Shown: positions 1-11,419 of the stretch, one piece after another
How positions within the stretch are numbered: position 1 is the first letter of the stretch
Layout: each line of letters opens with the position of its first letter
The notes under the pieces: model-generated
Databases searched by the model: none
Seen by the model: only the letters and a program-made list of their open reading frames with translations
What the model was told of the DNA's origin: nothing
Position numbers and translations under genes: made by a program
Assembly: GCF_008932435.1 (NCBI RefSeq)
Contig: NZ_WBWE01000006.1
Coordinates: 124,001 to 188,000, forward strand
DNA from: Brucella pseudintermedia
GTDB lineage: Bacteria > Pseudomonadota > Alphaproteobacteria > Rhizobiales > Rhizobiaceae
DNA: 64,000 nucleotides
Direction of reading: 5' to 3'

Positions 1-1
1 G

Positions 2-1102
2 CGGTTTTTGTTGTGTATCGGAATCGCCGTCTTTCATTTTTCCTTCCGCATTCCGGTGAAGAATGAAGCGTTGAATGAATTTATATTAGCCTTCTCTTAT
101 TTTACCGACATCTTCTTTATTGTTTCCGGTCTTTTTCTGGCGCGCCGGCGAAACTATCTCTGGAACTGGCCCCGTTATGTTGCCTTTGTCGGAAAACGGC
201 TGGCGCGGATTTATCCGCTGCACGTGCTTGCTTTTTCCTGTTTCGCGCTGCTGTCCATCCTCACGGCAGCGGGAATCCTGCATCCCCTGGGCAATCCCAG
301 TACAAGCTGGCTTGATGGGCTGACCCAGCTCCTGCTGATTCACAATTGGGGATTGGGCAGCACGTCCTCCTACAATTATGTGAGCTGGTCGCTGAGCGCA
401 CTTTTCGCCATGTATCTGGCGTTTCCGCTGTTCGACATGTTGTGCCGCCGTTTCGGAAGTTGGGTTCTGGTCGGCGTCATCGTTGCGGCCATCGGCGGTG
501 AATATCTGGCGCAGAAACTTGGCGTATTATCACTCACCCGCATACAGATATCCAATGTGGGCGTGTTCCGCACCTTGCCTTCCTTCCTCTTCGGGATGTG
601 GCTTGCGAGGCGGGAGCATCCGGTCATGCCGCGCGCGGCCGTCAAAAGCCTGCTTGCCGTGTGCCTTGCCGTATTCCTGTTCTGCCACCCGTATAACGGA
701 CCGGGTGAACCCCATACGCTGGAAGGTCCTTTGCGGCTGGCATTCGTTTATACGAGCGTTTATGTGCTCTATCTCGCATCCGTTCAGGGCATCTATACGC
801 CGCTGCAATGGCGCGTGCTGGCAAAACTCTCGCGTTACAGTTTCGGCATCTTCATCCTGCATCCCCTCGTCGGGATGATGTTTTTCCGAATGGCCCCGGA
901 GCGGTGGAGCGAGACGACGGCGGGCGCGGTGCTGACCATCTGCGGCGCTGCTGTCGCCAGCGTGTTGATTGCCGCCGCCGCCTATCACCTGTTCGAGAAT
1001 CCGCTTCACCGCCGGTTGGTGAAAAGGATAGACGCCTGGCTCGCCAGATACGAGCGCGGCTCTGCCGAAATCACGCAAGGCGGCCTGCCTGTCGTCCGAT
1101 AG
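2..1102 (+). CDS. Acyltransferase family 3 membrane protein (5' end missing)
   Basis: The frame is already open at base 2 and the N-terminus lies outside the window, so the gene is partial. The visible 367 codons read as a polytopic membrane protein with about ten hydrophobic segments. The first visible stretch, RFLLCIGIAVFHFSF, resembles the first helix of acyltransferase-3 (OafA/ExoZ-like) proteins, including a histidine at the place of the family's conserved H. A late FGIFILHPLVG segment and a terminal LFENPLHRR are also typical. Members transfer acyl groups to surface or secreted sugars; the substrate cannot be told. The gene converges on ribN with a 21-bp gap. Family assignment is good, specific function unknown. 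Confidence 0.75.
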   Translation, partial: RFLLCIGIAVFHFSFRIPVKNEALNEFILAFSYFTDIFFIVSGLFLARRRNYLWNWPRYVAFVGKRLARIYPLHVLAFSCFALLSILTAAGILHPLGNPSTSWLDGLTQLLLIHNWGLGSTSSYNYVSWSLSALFAMYLAFPLFDMLCRRFGSWVLVGVIVAAIGGEYLAQKLGVLSLTRIQISNVGVFRTLPSFLFGMWLARREHPVMPRAAVKSLLAVCLAVFLFCHPYNGPGEPHTLEGPLRLAFVYTSVYVLYLASVQGIYTPLQWRVLAKLSRYSFGIFILHPLVGMMFFRMAPERWSETTAGAVLTICGAAVASVLIAAAAYHLFENPLHRRLVKRIDAWLARYERGSAEITQGGLPVVR

Positions 1103-1123
1103 ACAGGCGTGCCACCCGACCGA

Positions 1124-2035
1124 TCAGGCCGTGCGCGTCGTGCCGCTGTCCTGTCGCATCAGATAGAGCGATGCGCCGACGATCAGCGCGGCCCCCGGCC
1201 AGAAGTTGATGCCGGGTGCGGCGGCAAAAACGATCCAGCCGAAAATCACATTGATCGGCAGTCTCAGATCGTCGAACGGCTGCAGATAAACCGCATCCGC
1301 GATCGAATAGGCTGCAATCTGGAAATATTGCGCCAAGGCAGTGAAAGCCCCGATGACGATCAATATCGACCAGATCTCTACGCTCGGCGCTGCGATTGCC
1401 GTCATGCTGAGGCCGGATGCCAGCCAGAGCGCTGCATTGATGGGGGTGAGCAGCACCAGCATATAGGCCGAAATTCTGGCGGGCCTTTCAAAACGGGTCA
1501 GATATTTGGTCATCACCGAATAGCCCGCCCATAGTGCGGCGGCGAGGACCGGCAGCAGCGAATAGACCGTATAGGAATCCGACCAGGGCGCGATGATGAC
1601 CAGCGCGCCGACAAAGCCGGCGAATGTGGTGAGCAGCCGCGCCGGCGTGACCTTTTCCCGCAGAAACAGCCGCGCGCAAAGGATGACGAAGAACGGCGAG
1701 GTCATGGACAGGGCGACCACCTGCCAGATCGGCACATGGGTCAGCGCGTAAATCCAGACCTGTACGCCGGCGGCGGCCAGCGCGACGCGCATGACATGAA
1801 GGCCGAGGCGGCTGGTGAGCAGGGCTCCCGCGCCATCGCGAATGATCATGGGCAGTGTCAGCACCAGCGCAATCACATATTGCCAGAAGGCGATGATGAC
1901 GGATGGAATGCCGGTACGCGTTCCCGCCCATTGGGTGGCGACATTGACCGCGGCATAGGCCGAACAGGCCGCGACCATTAGCGCTGCGCCGCGCACGGTG
2001 GGTTTCAAAGTTGGGGCAGAGGCAAGTTGGCTCAA
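1124..2035 (-). CDS. ribN: Riboflavin importer RibN (EamA/DMT family)
   Basis: The 303-residue protein has about ten membrane segments arranged as two EamA halves, as in drug/metabolite transporters. A TTG start at 2035 is preceded by GGGAAG about 7 bases upstream. The substrate is inferred from context: an FMN riboswitch lies about 100 nt upstream in the same orientation, and riboswitch-controlled EamA proteins of Rhizobiales are the RibN riboflavin transporters. Without the riboswitch this could only be called an EamA permease. On the leader, a small hairpin (GACGGC/GCCGTC, 2098-2111) precedes a run of T residues on the minus strand and may be the expression platform. Confidence 0.85.
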   Translation of the reverse strand: MSQLASAPTLKPTVRGAALMVAACSAYAAVNVATQWAGTRTGIPSVIIAFWQYVIALVLTLPMIIRDGAGALLTSRLGLHVMRVALAAAGVQVWIYALTHVPIWQVVALSMTSPFFVILCARLFLREKVTPARLLTTFAGFVGALVIIAPWSDSYTVYSLLPVLAAALWAGYSVMTKYLTRFERPARISAYMLVLLTPINAALWLASGLSMTAIAAPSVEIWSILIVIGAFTALAQYFQIAAYSIADAVYLQPFDDLRLPINVIFGWIVFAAAPGINFWPGAALIVGASLYLMRQDSGTTRTA

Positions 2036-2136
2036 CGGTTTCTTCCCTTTTTTAAGCCTGCTACCTCAGGGTACGGGAAGAAAAACTGCAGGACGAAGAC
2101 GGCAAGCCGTCCAGCCAAGCATGATTCCAACCTCGT

Positions 2137-2278
2137 TCTCTCTCATCCGGACTATGACCGTCGGCTTCGGAGTTGCACCGAATCTGCTGACCCTGACACG
2201 TTTTTCATGTCAGGCGCTCGCGGGCTTCGGGTGTTTCACCCGTTACCGCCGGTGGGGAATTTCACCCCGCCCTGAGAA
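2137..2278 (-). promoter_or_regulatory. FMN riboswitch (RFN element)
   Basis: Read on the minus strand, the segment carries the conserved RFN blocks in order: CAGGGCGGGGTGAAATTCCC, ACCGGCGGTAA, AGCCCGCGAGC, GGTCAGCAGATTCGGTG, TCCGAAGCCGACGGT and AGTCCGGATGAGAGA. A closing P1 helix forms from TCTCAGGG and its partner TGAGAGA. It lies between the promoter region and ribN on the same strand, so FMN binding should reduce riboflavin-transporter expression by termination or by blocking initiation. The aptamer itself is read directly from the sequence; the repression mode is inferred. Confidence 0.96.
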
Positions 2279-2523
2279 CTGGATATTTCTTTTGCACCGG
2301 ATGGCATGAAGTTGCATCCGAGGCTGGCAATAAATAGGCCCCGTTTTTTCGCAAGGCAAGATACTCACTGCTCGTGCGGCAATGATGCGCCCTGATGCCT
2401 CTTGCTGCGCCCTCGAGTGCCATGCCATCGGAAAAGCATGGACGTATCGGCAACTCTCTTCTAGAAATCCGTAACGGGGTTGACCGGGAGAGGGGTCGGC
2501 TCCGCATGGTTCTGGGAGGAATG

Positions 2524-4512
<1,989 letters not shown>

Positions 4513-4519
4513 ATGGGTG

Positions 4520-4554
4520 CCGGATAACGGGCGCAACAAAATTTCGTTATCCGG
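4520..4554 (+). terminator. Perfect 10-bp hairpin after aacS
   Basis: CCGGATAACG and CGTTATCCGG form a perfect stem around a 15-nt loop, starting 8 bases after the aacS stop codon. No good T-tract follows (TAATAAAT), so it may be a weak terminator, an mRNA 3'-end stabiliser, or a protein-binding inverted repeat in front of ivd. Confidence 0.5.
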
Positions 4555-4677
4555 TAATAAATAGCCACAGAACGCCGCGCAACCCCATTGCCTATTTGAC
4601 CGCCACGGGACACTCTGCCTTCCACATAAGCCATCCTGCAAAGGATGGTCGCCGGGCAGAACTTGTGGAGGACGAGT

Positions 4678-5853
4678 ATGTTTGCTTTGGGCCAAAATGG
4701 GGGCATGAACTTCGGTCTTGGCGAGGAGATCGAAGCCCTTCGCGATACGGTGCGCCGTTTCGCGGAAAGCCGCATTGCGCCGCTGGCCGCCGAAACCGAC
4801 CGCAACAACGCGTTTCCTATGCATCTGTGGCGTGAACTGGGCGAGCTTGGCGTGCTTGGCATTACCGCGCCCGAAGAGCATGGCGGCGCTGGCATGGGTT
4901 ATCTCGCCCATTGCGTCGCGATGGAAGAAATCAGCCGCGCTTCCGCCTCCATCGGCCTCAGCTATGGCGCGCATTCCAATCTCTGCGTCAATCAGATCAC
5001 CCGCAACGGCTCGCCCGAACAGCGCGCGAAATATCTGCCGAAGCTTATTTCCGGCGAGCAAGTGGGCGCGCTGGCCATGTCCGAGCCGGGGGCCGGTTCC
5101 GACGTTGTTTCGATGAAGCTTCACGCTGAAAAACGGGGCGACCGTTACGTTCTCAACGGCAACAAGATGTGGATCACCAACGGCCCCGATGCCGACGTGC
5201 TGGTGGTCTATGCCAAGACCGATCCGGCGGCAGGCCCACGCGGCATCAGCGCCTTCATCGTCGAAAAAGGGTTTAAAGGCTTTTCGACCGCGCAAAAGCT
5301 CGACAAGCTCGGCATGCGCGGCTCAAATACGTGCGAACTGGTGTTTCAGGATTGCGAAGTGCCAGCCGAAAACCTGCTTGGAGCCGAGGGCAAGGGCGTC
5401 AATGTGCTGATGTCCGGGCTTGATTACGAGCGCGTGGTGCTGGCGGGCGGGCCGCTCGGCATCATGGCGGCGTGTCTTGATGTCGTCGTGCCCTATGTGC
5501 ATGAGCGCAAGCAGTTCGACCAGCCGATTGGCGAGTTCCAGCTCATGCAGGGCAAGCTTGCCGACATGTATGTGATCTTCAACGCTTCGCGCGCCTATAC
5601 CTATGCCGTGGCAGCAGCCTGCGACCGGGGCGAGACGACGCGCAAGGATGCGGCGGGCTGCATTCTCTATACGGCGGAAAACGCCACCCAGATGGCCTTG
5701 CAGGCAATACAGGCTCTCGGCGGCAATGGCTATATCAACGACTACCCGACCGGACGCCTGTTGCGTGACGCCAAGCTTTATGAAATCGGCGCGGGCACGT
5801 CGGAAATCCGGCGCATGCTGATCGGACGGGAACTCTTTCAGGAGACCCGTTGA
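4678..5853 (+). CDS. ivd: Isovaleryl-CoA dehydrogenase
   Basis: The 391-residue FAD acyl-CoA dehydrogenase oxidises isovaleryl-CoA to 3-methylcrotonyl-CoA in leucine breakdown. The catalytic glutamate sits in [15 protein letters not shown] (Glu251), the position specific to isovaleryl-CoA dehydrogenases. At the usual acyl-CoA dehydrogenase site near the C-terminus the motif is [11 protein letters not shown], with alanine instead of glutamate, again as in [13 protein letters not shown] and MWITNG are standard FAD/substrate motifs. The start at 4678 has GGAGGA four to five bases upstream. The stop codon overlaps the mccB start (TGATG), indicating translational coupling. Confidence 0.95.
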   Translation: MFALGQNGGMNFGLGEEIEALRDTVRRFAESRIAPLAAETDRNNAFPMHLWRELGELGVLGITAPEEHGGAGMGYLAHCVAMEEISRASASIGLSYGAHSNLCVNQITRNGSPEQRAKYLPKLISGEQVGALAMSEPGAGSDVVSMKLHAEKRGDRYVLNGNKMWITNGPDADVLVVYAKTDPAAGPRGISAFIVEKGFKGFSTAQKLDKLGMRGSNTCELVFQDCEVPAENLLGAEGKGVNVLMSGLDYERVVLAGGPLGIMAACLDVVVPYVHERKQFDQPIGEFQLMQGKLADMYVIFNASRAYTYAVAAACDRGETTRKDAAGCILYTAENATQMALQAIQALGGNGYINDYPTGRLLRDAKLYEIGAGTSEIRRMLIGRELFQETR

Positions 5854-7460
5854 TGGCGGTCCTGAAATCGGAAATCTCCACCCGAAGCGCCAGCTTCGAG
5901 GCCAACCGCAAGGCAATGCTGGCGGCTATCGACGTGGTGGCGGAAGCCGCGCGCATCGCCATTGATGGCGGCGGCGAGAAGGCGCGCGAGCGTCATGTTG
6001 CACGCGGAAAACTGCTGCCGCGGGAGCGTGTGGCGCAACTGCTCGATCCGGGTTCGCCCTTTCTGGAAGTGGGGCTAACGGCAGGCCATGGCATGTATGG
6101 CGGGGCAGCACCTTCCGGCGGCATCATTACCGGCATCGGGCGCGTGTCGGGCCGCGACTGCATGATCGTCTGCAATGATGCGACGGTGAAGGGCGGCACC
6201 TATTATCCCGTCACGGTGAAAAAACACCTGCGCGCGCAGGAGATCGCGGGCGAAAATCGCCTGCCTTGCATCTATCTGGTCGATTCCGGTGGCGCGAACC
6301 TGCCCAATCAGGATGAGGTTTTCCCGGATCGCGACCATTTCGGGCGCATTTTCTACAATCAGGCGCAAATGTCGGCGGCGGGCATTCCGCAGGTCGCCGT
6401 GGTGATGGGATCGTGCACGGCAGGCGGCGCTTATGTGCCCGCCATGAGCGACGAAACGGTGATCGTGCGTAATCAAGGCACCATCTTTCTGGCGGGTCCT
6501 CCTTTGGTGAAAGCCGCGACCGGCGAAGTGGTGAGCGCGGAGGATCTTGGCGGCGGCGATGTCCACACGCGGCTTTCGGGCGTCGCCGATCATCTGGCCA
6601 ACGACGATGCCCATGCCTTGCAGATCGCGCGCGCCATTGCCGCCAATCTCAACAGCGAGAAGCGTAGCTTTATCCCAAGAGGTGTTGGCGCCGCGCCGCT
6701 TTACGACCCGGAAGAAATTCTGGGCATCGTTTCCGCCGATACGCGCATCCCGTATGATGTGCGCGAGGTGATTGCGCGCCTTGTCGATGGTTCGGATTTC
6801 GATGAGTTCAAGGCGCGTTTCGGCACCACCTTGGTCTGCGGTTTTGCCAGCGTCTATGGCATGCCGGTCGGCATCATCGCCAATAATGGCGTCTTGTTTT
6901 CGGAAGCGGCGCTAAAGGGCGCGCATTTCATCGAGCTTTGCTGCCAGCGCAACATTCCGCTGGTGTTCTTGCAGAACATCACCGGCTTTATGGTCGGGCG
7001 CAAATATGAGGCCGAAGGCATTGCCAAGCATGGCGCCAAGCTGGTGACGGCGGTGGCAACCGCCAATGTGCCGAAGCTCACCATGCTGATTGGCGCATCC
7101 TATGGCGCGGGCAATTACGGCATGGCCGGGCGGGCCTATTCGCCGCGCTTCCTGTGGACATGGCCGAACAGCCGCATCGCGGTGATGGGCGGCGAGCAGG
7201 CGGCAGGGGTGCTGGCAACCGTCAAGCGTGACGGGATCGAGCGCACCGGCGGCACTTGGTCGGCGGAAGAAGAGGCGGAGTTCAAGCGCCCGACGCTCGA
7301 AATGTTCGAGCGCCAGAGCCACCCGCTCTATGCATCTGCAAGGCTGTGGGATGATGGCATCGTTGATCCGCGCAAGAGCCGAGAAGTGCTTGGCCTGTCG
7401 CTTTCCGCCACGCTGAACGCGCCGGTCGAGCCGACGCGTTTCGGCATCTTCAGGATGTAG
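5853..7460 (+). CDS. mccB: Methylcrotonyl-CoA carboxylase, carboxyltransferase (beta) subunit
   Basis: The 535-residue carboxyltransferase moves the carboxyl group from biotin to 3-methylcrotonyl-CoA. It has the two crotonase-like halves of acyl-CoA carboxylase beta subunits. The N-terminal half carries [17 protein letters not shown] and [16 protein letters not shown]. The C-terminal half carries [19 protein letters not shown] and [16 protein letters not shown], typical of the methylcrotonyl rather than the propionyl enzyme. The ATG at 5853 overlaps the ivd stop and has AGGAGA upstream. The biotin-bearing partner mccA begins 12 bases downstream. Confidence 0.95.
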   Translation: MAVLKSEISTRSASFEANRKAMLAAIDVVAEAARIAIDGGGEKARERHVARGKLLPRERVAQLLDPGSPFLEVGLTAGHGMYGGAAPSGGIITGIGRVSGRDCMIVCNDATVKGGTYYPVTVKKHLRAQEIAGENRLPCIYLVDSGGANLPNQDEVFPDRDHFGRIFYNQAQMSAAGIPQVAVVMGSCTAGGAYVPAMSDETVIVRNQGTIFLAGPPLVKAATGEVVSAEDLGGGDVHTRLSGVADHLANDDAHALQIARAIAANLNSEKRSFIPRGVGAAPLYDPEEILGIVSADTRIPYDVREVIARLVDGSDFDEFKARFGTTLVCGFASVYGMPVGIIANNGVLFSEAALKGAHFIELCCQRNIPLVFLQNITGFMVGRKYEAEGIAKHGAKLVTAVATANVPKLTMLIGASYGAGNYGMAGRAYSPRFLWTWPNSRIAVMGGEQAAGVLATVKRDGIERTGGTWSAEEEAEFKRPTLEMFERQSHPLYASARLWDDGIVDPRKSREVLGLSLSATLNAPVEPTRFGIFRM

Positions 7461-7472
7461 GAAGACAATCAG

Positions 7473-9440
7473 ATGTTTAGCAAAATACTGATTGCCAATC
7501 GCGGAGAAATCGCCTGCCGGGTCATTCGCACGGCGCGCGAGTTGGGTGTCGCAACGGTCGCGATTTATTCCGATGCGGATGCAAATGCGCTGCATGTGGA
7601 GATGGCTGACGAGGCGGTGCGTGTCGGCCCTGCCATTTCGGCGCAAAGCTATCTGAATGTCGATGCGATCATCAAGGCCGCAAGGCAAACCGGCGCGGAG
7701 GCCATCCATCCGGGCTATGGGTTTCTTTCCGAAAATGCCGGTTTCGTGGATGCGGTCGAAGAAGCGGGACTTGTCTTCATCGGCCCATCGGCCAAGGCCA
7801 TCCGCGCCATGGGGCTGAAGGATGCCGCCAAGGCGCTGATGGAAAAAGCGGGCGTGCCGGTCGTGCCGGGCTATCACGGTGACAATCAGGATGGCGCTTT
7901 TCTCAAAAGCGAGGCCGACCGGATCACCTATCCGGTGCTGATCAAGGCGCGCGCGGGCGGCGGCGGCAAGGGCATGCGCCGCGTCGATCAGGCTTCTGAT
8001 TTTGCCGCAGCACTCGACAGCGCGCGGCGCGAGGCGGAAGCCTCGTTCGGCGATGGCGCGGTGCTGATCGAAAAATACATGGCGAAGCCGCGCCATATCG
8101 AGGTGCAGGTTTTTGGCGACAATCACGGCAATGCCGTGCACCTGTTCGAGCGCGATTGCTCGCTGCAACGCCGCCACCAGAAGGTGATCGAGGAAGCGCC
8201 AGCGCCCGGCATGACACCGGAAATGCGCGCCGCCATGGGTGAGGCGGCGGTAAAGGCGGCGCTGGCGATTGGTTATTCCGGCGCTGGCACGGTGGAGTTC
8301 ATCGCCGATGTGTCGGAAGGGCTGCGGCCCGACCGCTTCTTCTTCATGGAAATGAACACGCGCTTGCAGGTGGAGCATCCGGTCACGGAAGCAATCATCG
8401 GCCTTGATCTGGTCGAATGGCAATTGCGCGTGGCTTCCGGCGAAAAATTGCCGAAGCGTCAGGACGAACTGTCCATAAACGGCTGGGCTTTCGAGGCGCG
8501 GCTTTATGCGGAAGACCCGGCGCGTGATTTTCTGCCTGCCACGGGGAAGCTCGCCTTGTTCGCGCCGCCTGAACAGGCGCGTGTCGATTCCGGCGTGCGC
8601 ACCGGCGACACGATCACGCCGTTCTATGACCCGATGATCGCCAAGATCATCAGCCATGGCGCAACCCGCGATGAGGCGCTGAACCGGCTCGATGCGGCAC
8701 TTGGCAAAACCCGTATTGCGGGGCTGGTCACGAACCGCCAGTTCCTGTCGGCGCTCTGCAATCTTGAAGCTTTCCGCACCGGCGATGTCGATACCGGGCT
8801 GATCGGACGCGAGACGGCAGGGCTTTTCACCGAAAAGCAGCCTTCGGATATTGCCTTTGCCCTGGCCGCGCTTGGCGCGCTCGACCTTCTGGATGCGCCG
8901 CGAGAAGGCGACCCATGGGTAAGCCTGCGCGGTTTCCGTCTATGGGACGAGGCATCGCGCTCGGTTCTGCTCGATCATCGGGGCGAGCGCCGCATGGTCA
9001 GCTTTGCGGCCAGAGGCGGCAACCGTTTCAGCTTTGCTTTCGGCGAACTGGAAATCCGTGCCCATGAAAACGGTCTCGTCCGTTTCGCCCTCGATGGTCG
9101 CGTGACGGAGGCATCGGTCTTGCGCATCGGCCATGATGTGACCGTGCAACTGGAAGGCTGGGACACCATATTTCATCATGTGCAGTCGCTGGGCGCGGAG
9201 GAGGATGTCTCGAGCGAAAGCCGCATCCTGTCGCCGATGCCGGGGCGGGTAGCGCTGGTTTCCGTGGTCGAAGGTGCGCATGTCGCCAGGGGCGATCCGC
9301 TGGTGACGATGGAAGCCATGAAGATGGAACTGTCACTGACCGCGCCGCGCGACGGCAAGGTCGCATCCGTAACCGTTACGGCGGGCGATCAGGTCAGTGA
9401 AGGCGCATTGCTGGTGGAGCTGGAGGAACAACATGGCTGA
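7473..9440 (+). CDS. mccA: Methylcrotonyl-CoA carboxylase, biotin-containing (alpha) subunit
   Basis: The 655-residue protein has a biotin carboxylase module at about 1-450: KILIANRGEIACRVIRTA, the ATP-grasp glycine loop KARAGGGGKGMR, and EMNTRLQVEHPVTE. A middle linker region follows, then a C-terminal biotinyl domain with MEAMKMELS, placing the biotinylated lysine at residue 617. It carboxylates biotin with bicarbonate and ATP and works with MccB. The last 8 bases overlap the start of the HMG-CoA lyase gene, so the two are probably coupled. Nothing appears truncated relative to the family length of about 650-670. Confidence 0.95.
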   Translation: MFSKILIANRGEIACRVIRTARELGVATVAIYSDADANALHVEMADEAVRVGPAISAQSYLNVDAIIKAARQTGAEAIHPGYGFLSENAGFVDAVEEAGLVFIGPSAKAIRAMGLKDAAKALMEKAGVPVVPGYHGDNQDGAFLKSEADRITYPVLIKARAGGGGKGMRRVDQASDFAAALDSARREAEASFGDGAVLIEKYMAKPRHIEVQVFGDNHGNAVHLFERDCSLQRRHQKVIEEAPAPGMTPEMRAAMGEAAVKAALAIGYSGAGTVEFIADVSEGLRPDRFFFMEMNTRLQVEHPVTEAIIGLDLVEWQLRVASGEKLPKRQDELSINGWAFEARLYAEDPARDFLPATGKLALFAPPEQARVDSGVRTGDTITPFYDPMIAKIISHGATRDEALNRLDAALGKTRIAGLVTNRQFLSALCNLEAFRTGDVDTGLIGRETAGLFTEKQPSDIAFALAALGALDLLDAPREGDPWVSLRGFRLWDEASRSVLLDHRGERRMVSFAARGGNRFSFAFGELEIRAHENGLVRFALDGRVTEASVLRIGHDVTVQLEGWDTIFHHVQSLGAEEDVSSESRILSPMPGRVALVSVVEGAHVARGDPLVTMEAMKMELSLTAPRDGKVASVTVTAGDQVSEGALLVELEEQHG

Positions 9441-10296
9441 ACACGTTGAAATCGTCGAAATGGCAGCGCGTGACGGCCTGCAAAACGAAAAGCGTTTTGT
9501 GCCGACCGCCGACAAGATTGCGCTGATCGACCGCCTGTCGGATAGCGGCTATTCGCGCATCGAGGCGACGAGTTTCGTCAGCCCCAAATGGGTGCCGCAA
9601 CTGGCGGATAGCCGGGAAGTCATGGCGGGTATTAGGCGCGCCGATGGCGTGCGTTATTCGGCTCTCGTGCCCAATATGAAGGGCTATGAGGCGGCGGCAG
9701 CAGCCAATGTCGATGAAATAGCGGTTTTCATTTCCGCTTCCGAAGGCTTTTCCAAAGCCAACATCAATTGCACGATTGCGGAAAGCATCGAGCGCCTGTC
9801 GCCCGTCATCGGTGCTGCGATCAATGACGGCCTGGCCATTCGCGGCTATGTGAGCTGCGTGGTCGAATGCCCCTATGACGGGCCGGTGGCCCCGCAGGCA
9901 GTTGCCGATGTGACCGAGCAACTCTTCTCGCTTGGCTGTCACGAGGTGAGCCTCGGCGACACGATCGGGCGCGGCACGCCGGACAAGGTTGCCGCCATGC
10001 TGGACGCGGTGCTGGCCATCGCCCCGGCGCACAGCCTTGCCGGTCATTATCATGACACTGGCGGGCGGGCGCTCGACAATATCCGCGTCAGTCTGGAGAA
10101 GGGCCTGCGCGTGTTCGATGCTTCCGTCGGCGGGCTTGGCGGCTGTCCGTTCGCGCCCGGTGCGAAGGGCAATGTCGACACGGTGCTGGTCGCTGAAATG
10201 CTGCATGATCTTGGTTTCGAAACCGGTCTCGATATTCAAAAACTGAGATCGGCTGCACTTTTTGCGCAAGCGCTGCGTCAGGATAAAGCGGCCTAG
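9433..10296 (+). CDS. mvaB: Hydroxymethylglutaryl-CoA lyase
   Basis: The 287-residue TIM-barrel lyase splits HMG-CoA into acetyl-CoA and acetoacetate, the last carbon-splitting step of leucine degradation. The N-terminal metal/substrate motif is EMAARDGLQNEK, and the family signature with the active-site cysteine is GGLGGCPFAPGAKGNV near residue 235. HYHDTGG supplies the metal-binding histidines. The start at 9433 overlaps the end of mccA and is preceded by GGAGGAAC. liuC follows after 8 bases. Confidence 0.94.
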   Translation: MAEHVEIVEMAARDGLQNEKRFVPTADKIALIDRLSDSGYSRIEATSFVSPKWVPQLADSREVMAGIRRADGVRYSALVPNMKGYEAAAAANVDEIAVFISASEGFSKANINCTIAESIERLSPVIGAAINDGLAIRGYVSCVVECPYDGPVAPQAVADVTEQLFSLGCHEVSLGDTIGRGTPDKVAAMLDAVLAIAPAHSLAGHYHDTGGRALDNIRVSLEKGLRVFDASVGGLGGCPFAPGAKGNVDTVLVAEMLHDLGFETGLDIQKLRSAALFAQALRQDKAA

Positions 10297-10304
10297 GAGC
10301 AATT

Positions 10305-11099
10305 ATGAGCGACTTCGAAACCATCCAGATTGCGGTCGACCCACGTGGCGTGGCGACGCTCACGCTGAACCGGCCCGAACAGCACAATGCGCTGTCGGGC
10401 CTGATGATCGATGAGCTAACCACCGCAGCGCTGCATCTGGGCGATAACGAAGCCATACGCATCGTGATCCTGACCGGCGCAGGCATGAGCTTTTGCGCGG
10501 GCGGCGATCTGGGCTGGATGCGGGAACAGGTCAAGGCCACGCGTGAACAGCGCATTGAAGAAGCGCGCAAGCTTGCCCTCATGCTGAAAGCGCTGCGCGA
10601 TCTGCCAAAGCCGTTGATCGGGCGCATCAACGGGCAGGCCTATGGCGGCGGCGTCGGTCTCATCAGCGTGTGCGATGCGGCGATCGGCGTTTCCGGCGCG
10701 CGCTTCGGGCTGACCGAAACAAAACTCGGCCTGATACCGGCCACTATCAGCCCCTATGTGCTGGCGCGTATCGGGCAGGCCAATGCGCTGCGCACATTCA
10801 CATCCGCCCGCCTGTTCGATGCCGAGGAAGGACGGCGCATCGGGCTGCTGCATGATGTGGTCGAAGCCGAAAGGCTCGATGCGGCGGTTGAGGCGGAAAT
10901 AAAACCTTACTTTTCCACCGCGCCCGCAGCCGTCGCCGCATCCAAGCGGCTGGTCCATGCGCTGGGCGCGCCGATAGACGAGGCGGTGATCGACATGACG
11001 CTCACTCGCCTTGCCGATACATGGGAGACACCGGAGGCCGCAGAGGGAATCGCGGCCTTTTTTGCGAAGAAATCACCATCATGGAAGGGAGGAGACTAA
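10305..11099 (+). CDS. liuC: Methylglutaconyl-CoA hydratase (enoyl-CoA hydratase family)
   Basis: The 264-residue crotonase-fold protein has the two oxyanion-hole regions SFCAGGDLGWM and INGQAYGGGVGLISVCDAA. By sequence alone it is an enoyl-CoA hydratase/isomerase. Its place in an otherwise complete leucine cluster points to hydration of 3-methylglutaconyl-CoA to HMG-CoA, between the MccAB and MvaB steps. It is the last gene of the tightly packed run that starts at ivd. Confidence 0.88.
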   Translation: MSDFETIQIAVDPRGVATLTLNRPEQHNALSGLMIDELTTAALHLGDNEAIRIVILTGAGMSFCAGGDLGWMREQVKATREQRIEEARKLALMLKALRDLPKPLIGRINGQAYGGGVGLISVCDAAIGVSGARFGLTETKLGLIPATISPYVLARIGQANALRTFTSARLFDAEEGRRIGLLHDVVEAERLDAAVEAEIKPYFSTAPAAVAASKRLVHALGAPIDEAVIDMTLTRLADTWETPEAAEGIAAFFAKKSPSWKGGD

Positions 11100-11419
11100 G
11101 ACTTTGGGAGGAGCCGATTTTCGTTGTAGTTGCGGGTACTTGGCGCTTGCAATCGAAAGCCGGAAATGCATTCTTATTACATCATGAAAGCGCGCTCCCT
11201 GTCTGGAGCATGATTCCGAAAGGGCGGATGCAGTTTCGGATAATATTATGGCTCTGGCCTGTTCGAGGCGGCGGTGCGCTTTTGGATTGACCCTTTGAGA
11301 TCATGCGATGAACAAAAGGGAGGGCCCGGCAATTCGGCAGCGCGGATGCGCTGAGATTTGACCGGCAAGGGTTGTCTCGGGGCCGTCGGAGGACGCCGCC
11401 CCACCAAAGGAGAAAAAGA
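11100..11419 (+). other. Intergenic leader before the amino-acid binding protein gene
   Basis: No gene is supported in these 320 bases. GGGAGGAG occurs twice, near 11088 and 11110, spaced by 11 bases, like a duplicated ribosome binding site with no start codon after the second. Around 11197-11245 the bases GGAGCATGATTCCGAAA look like part of a dispersed intergenic repeat. Just before the next gene, GGGGC/GCCCC with an inner CGTC-GGAG-GACG forms a small hairpin (about 11379-11402) upstream of the AAAGGAGA ribosome binding site. Confidence 0.4.

Noticed and set aside
6912-8657. A 581-codon minus-strand frame
   Set aside because: Antisense to mccB and mccA with no protein-like motifs or ribosome binding site.
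11088-11115. Minus-strand reading of the two GGGAGGAG copies as a CUCCUCCC small RNA
   Set aside because: No stem encloses the motifs and no terminator follows; the plus-strand reading as ribosome-binding-like sequence is simpler.
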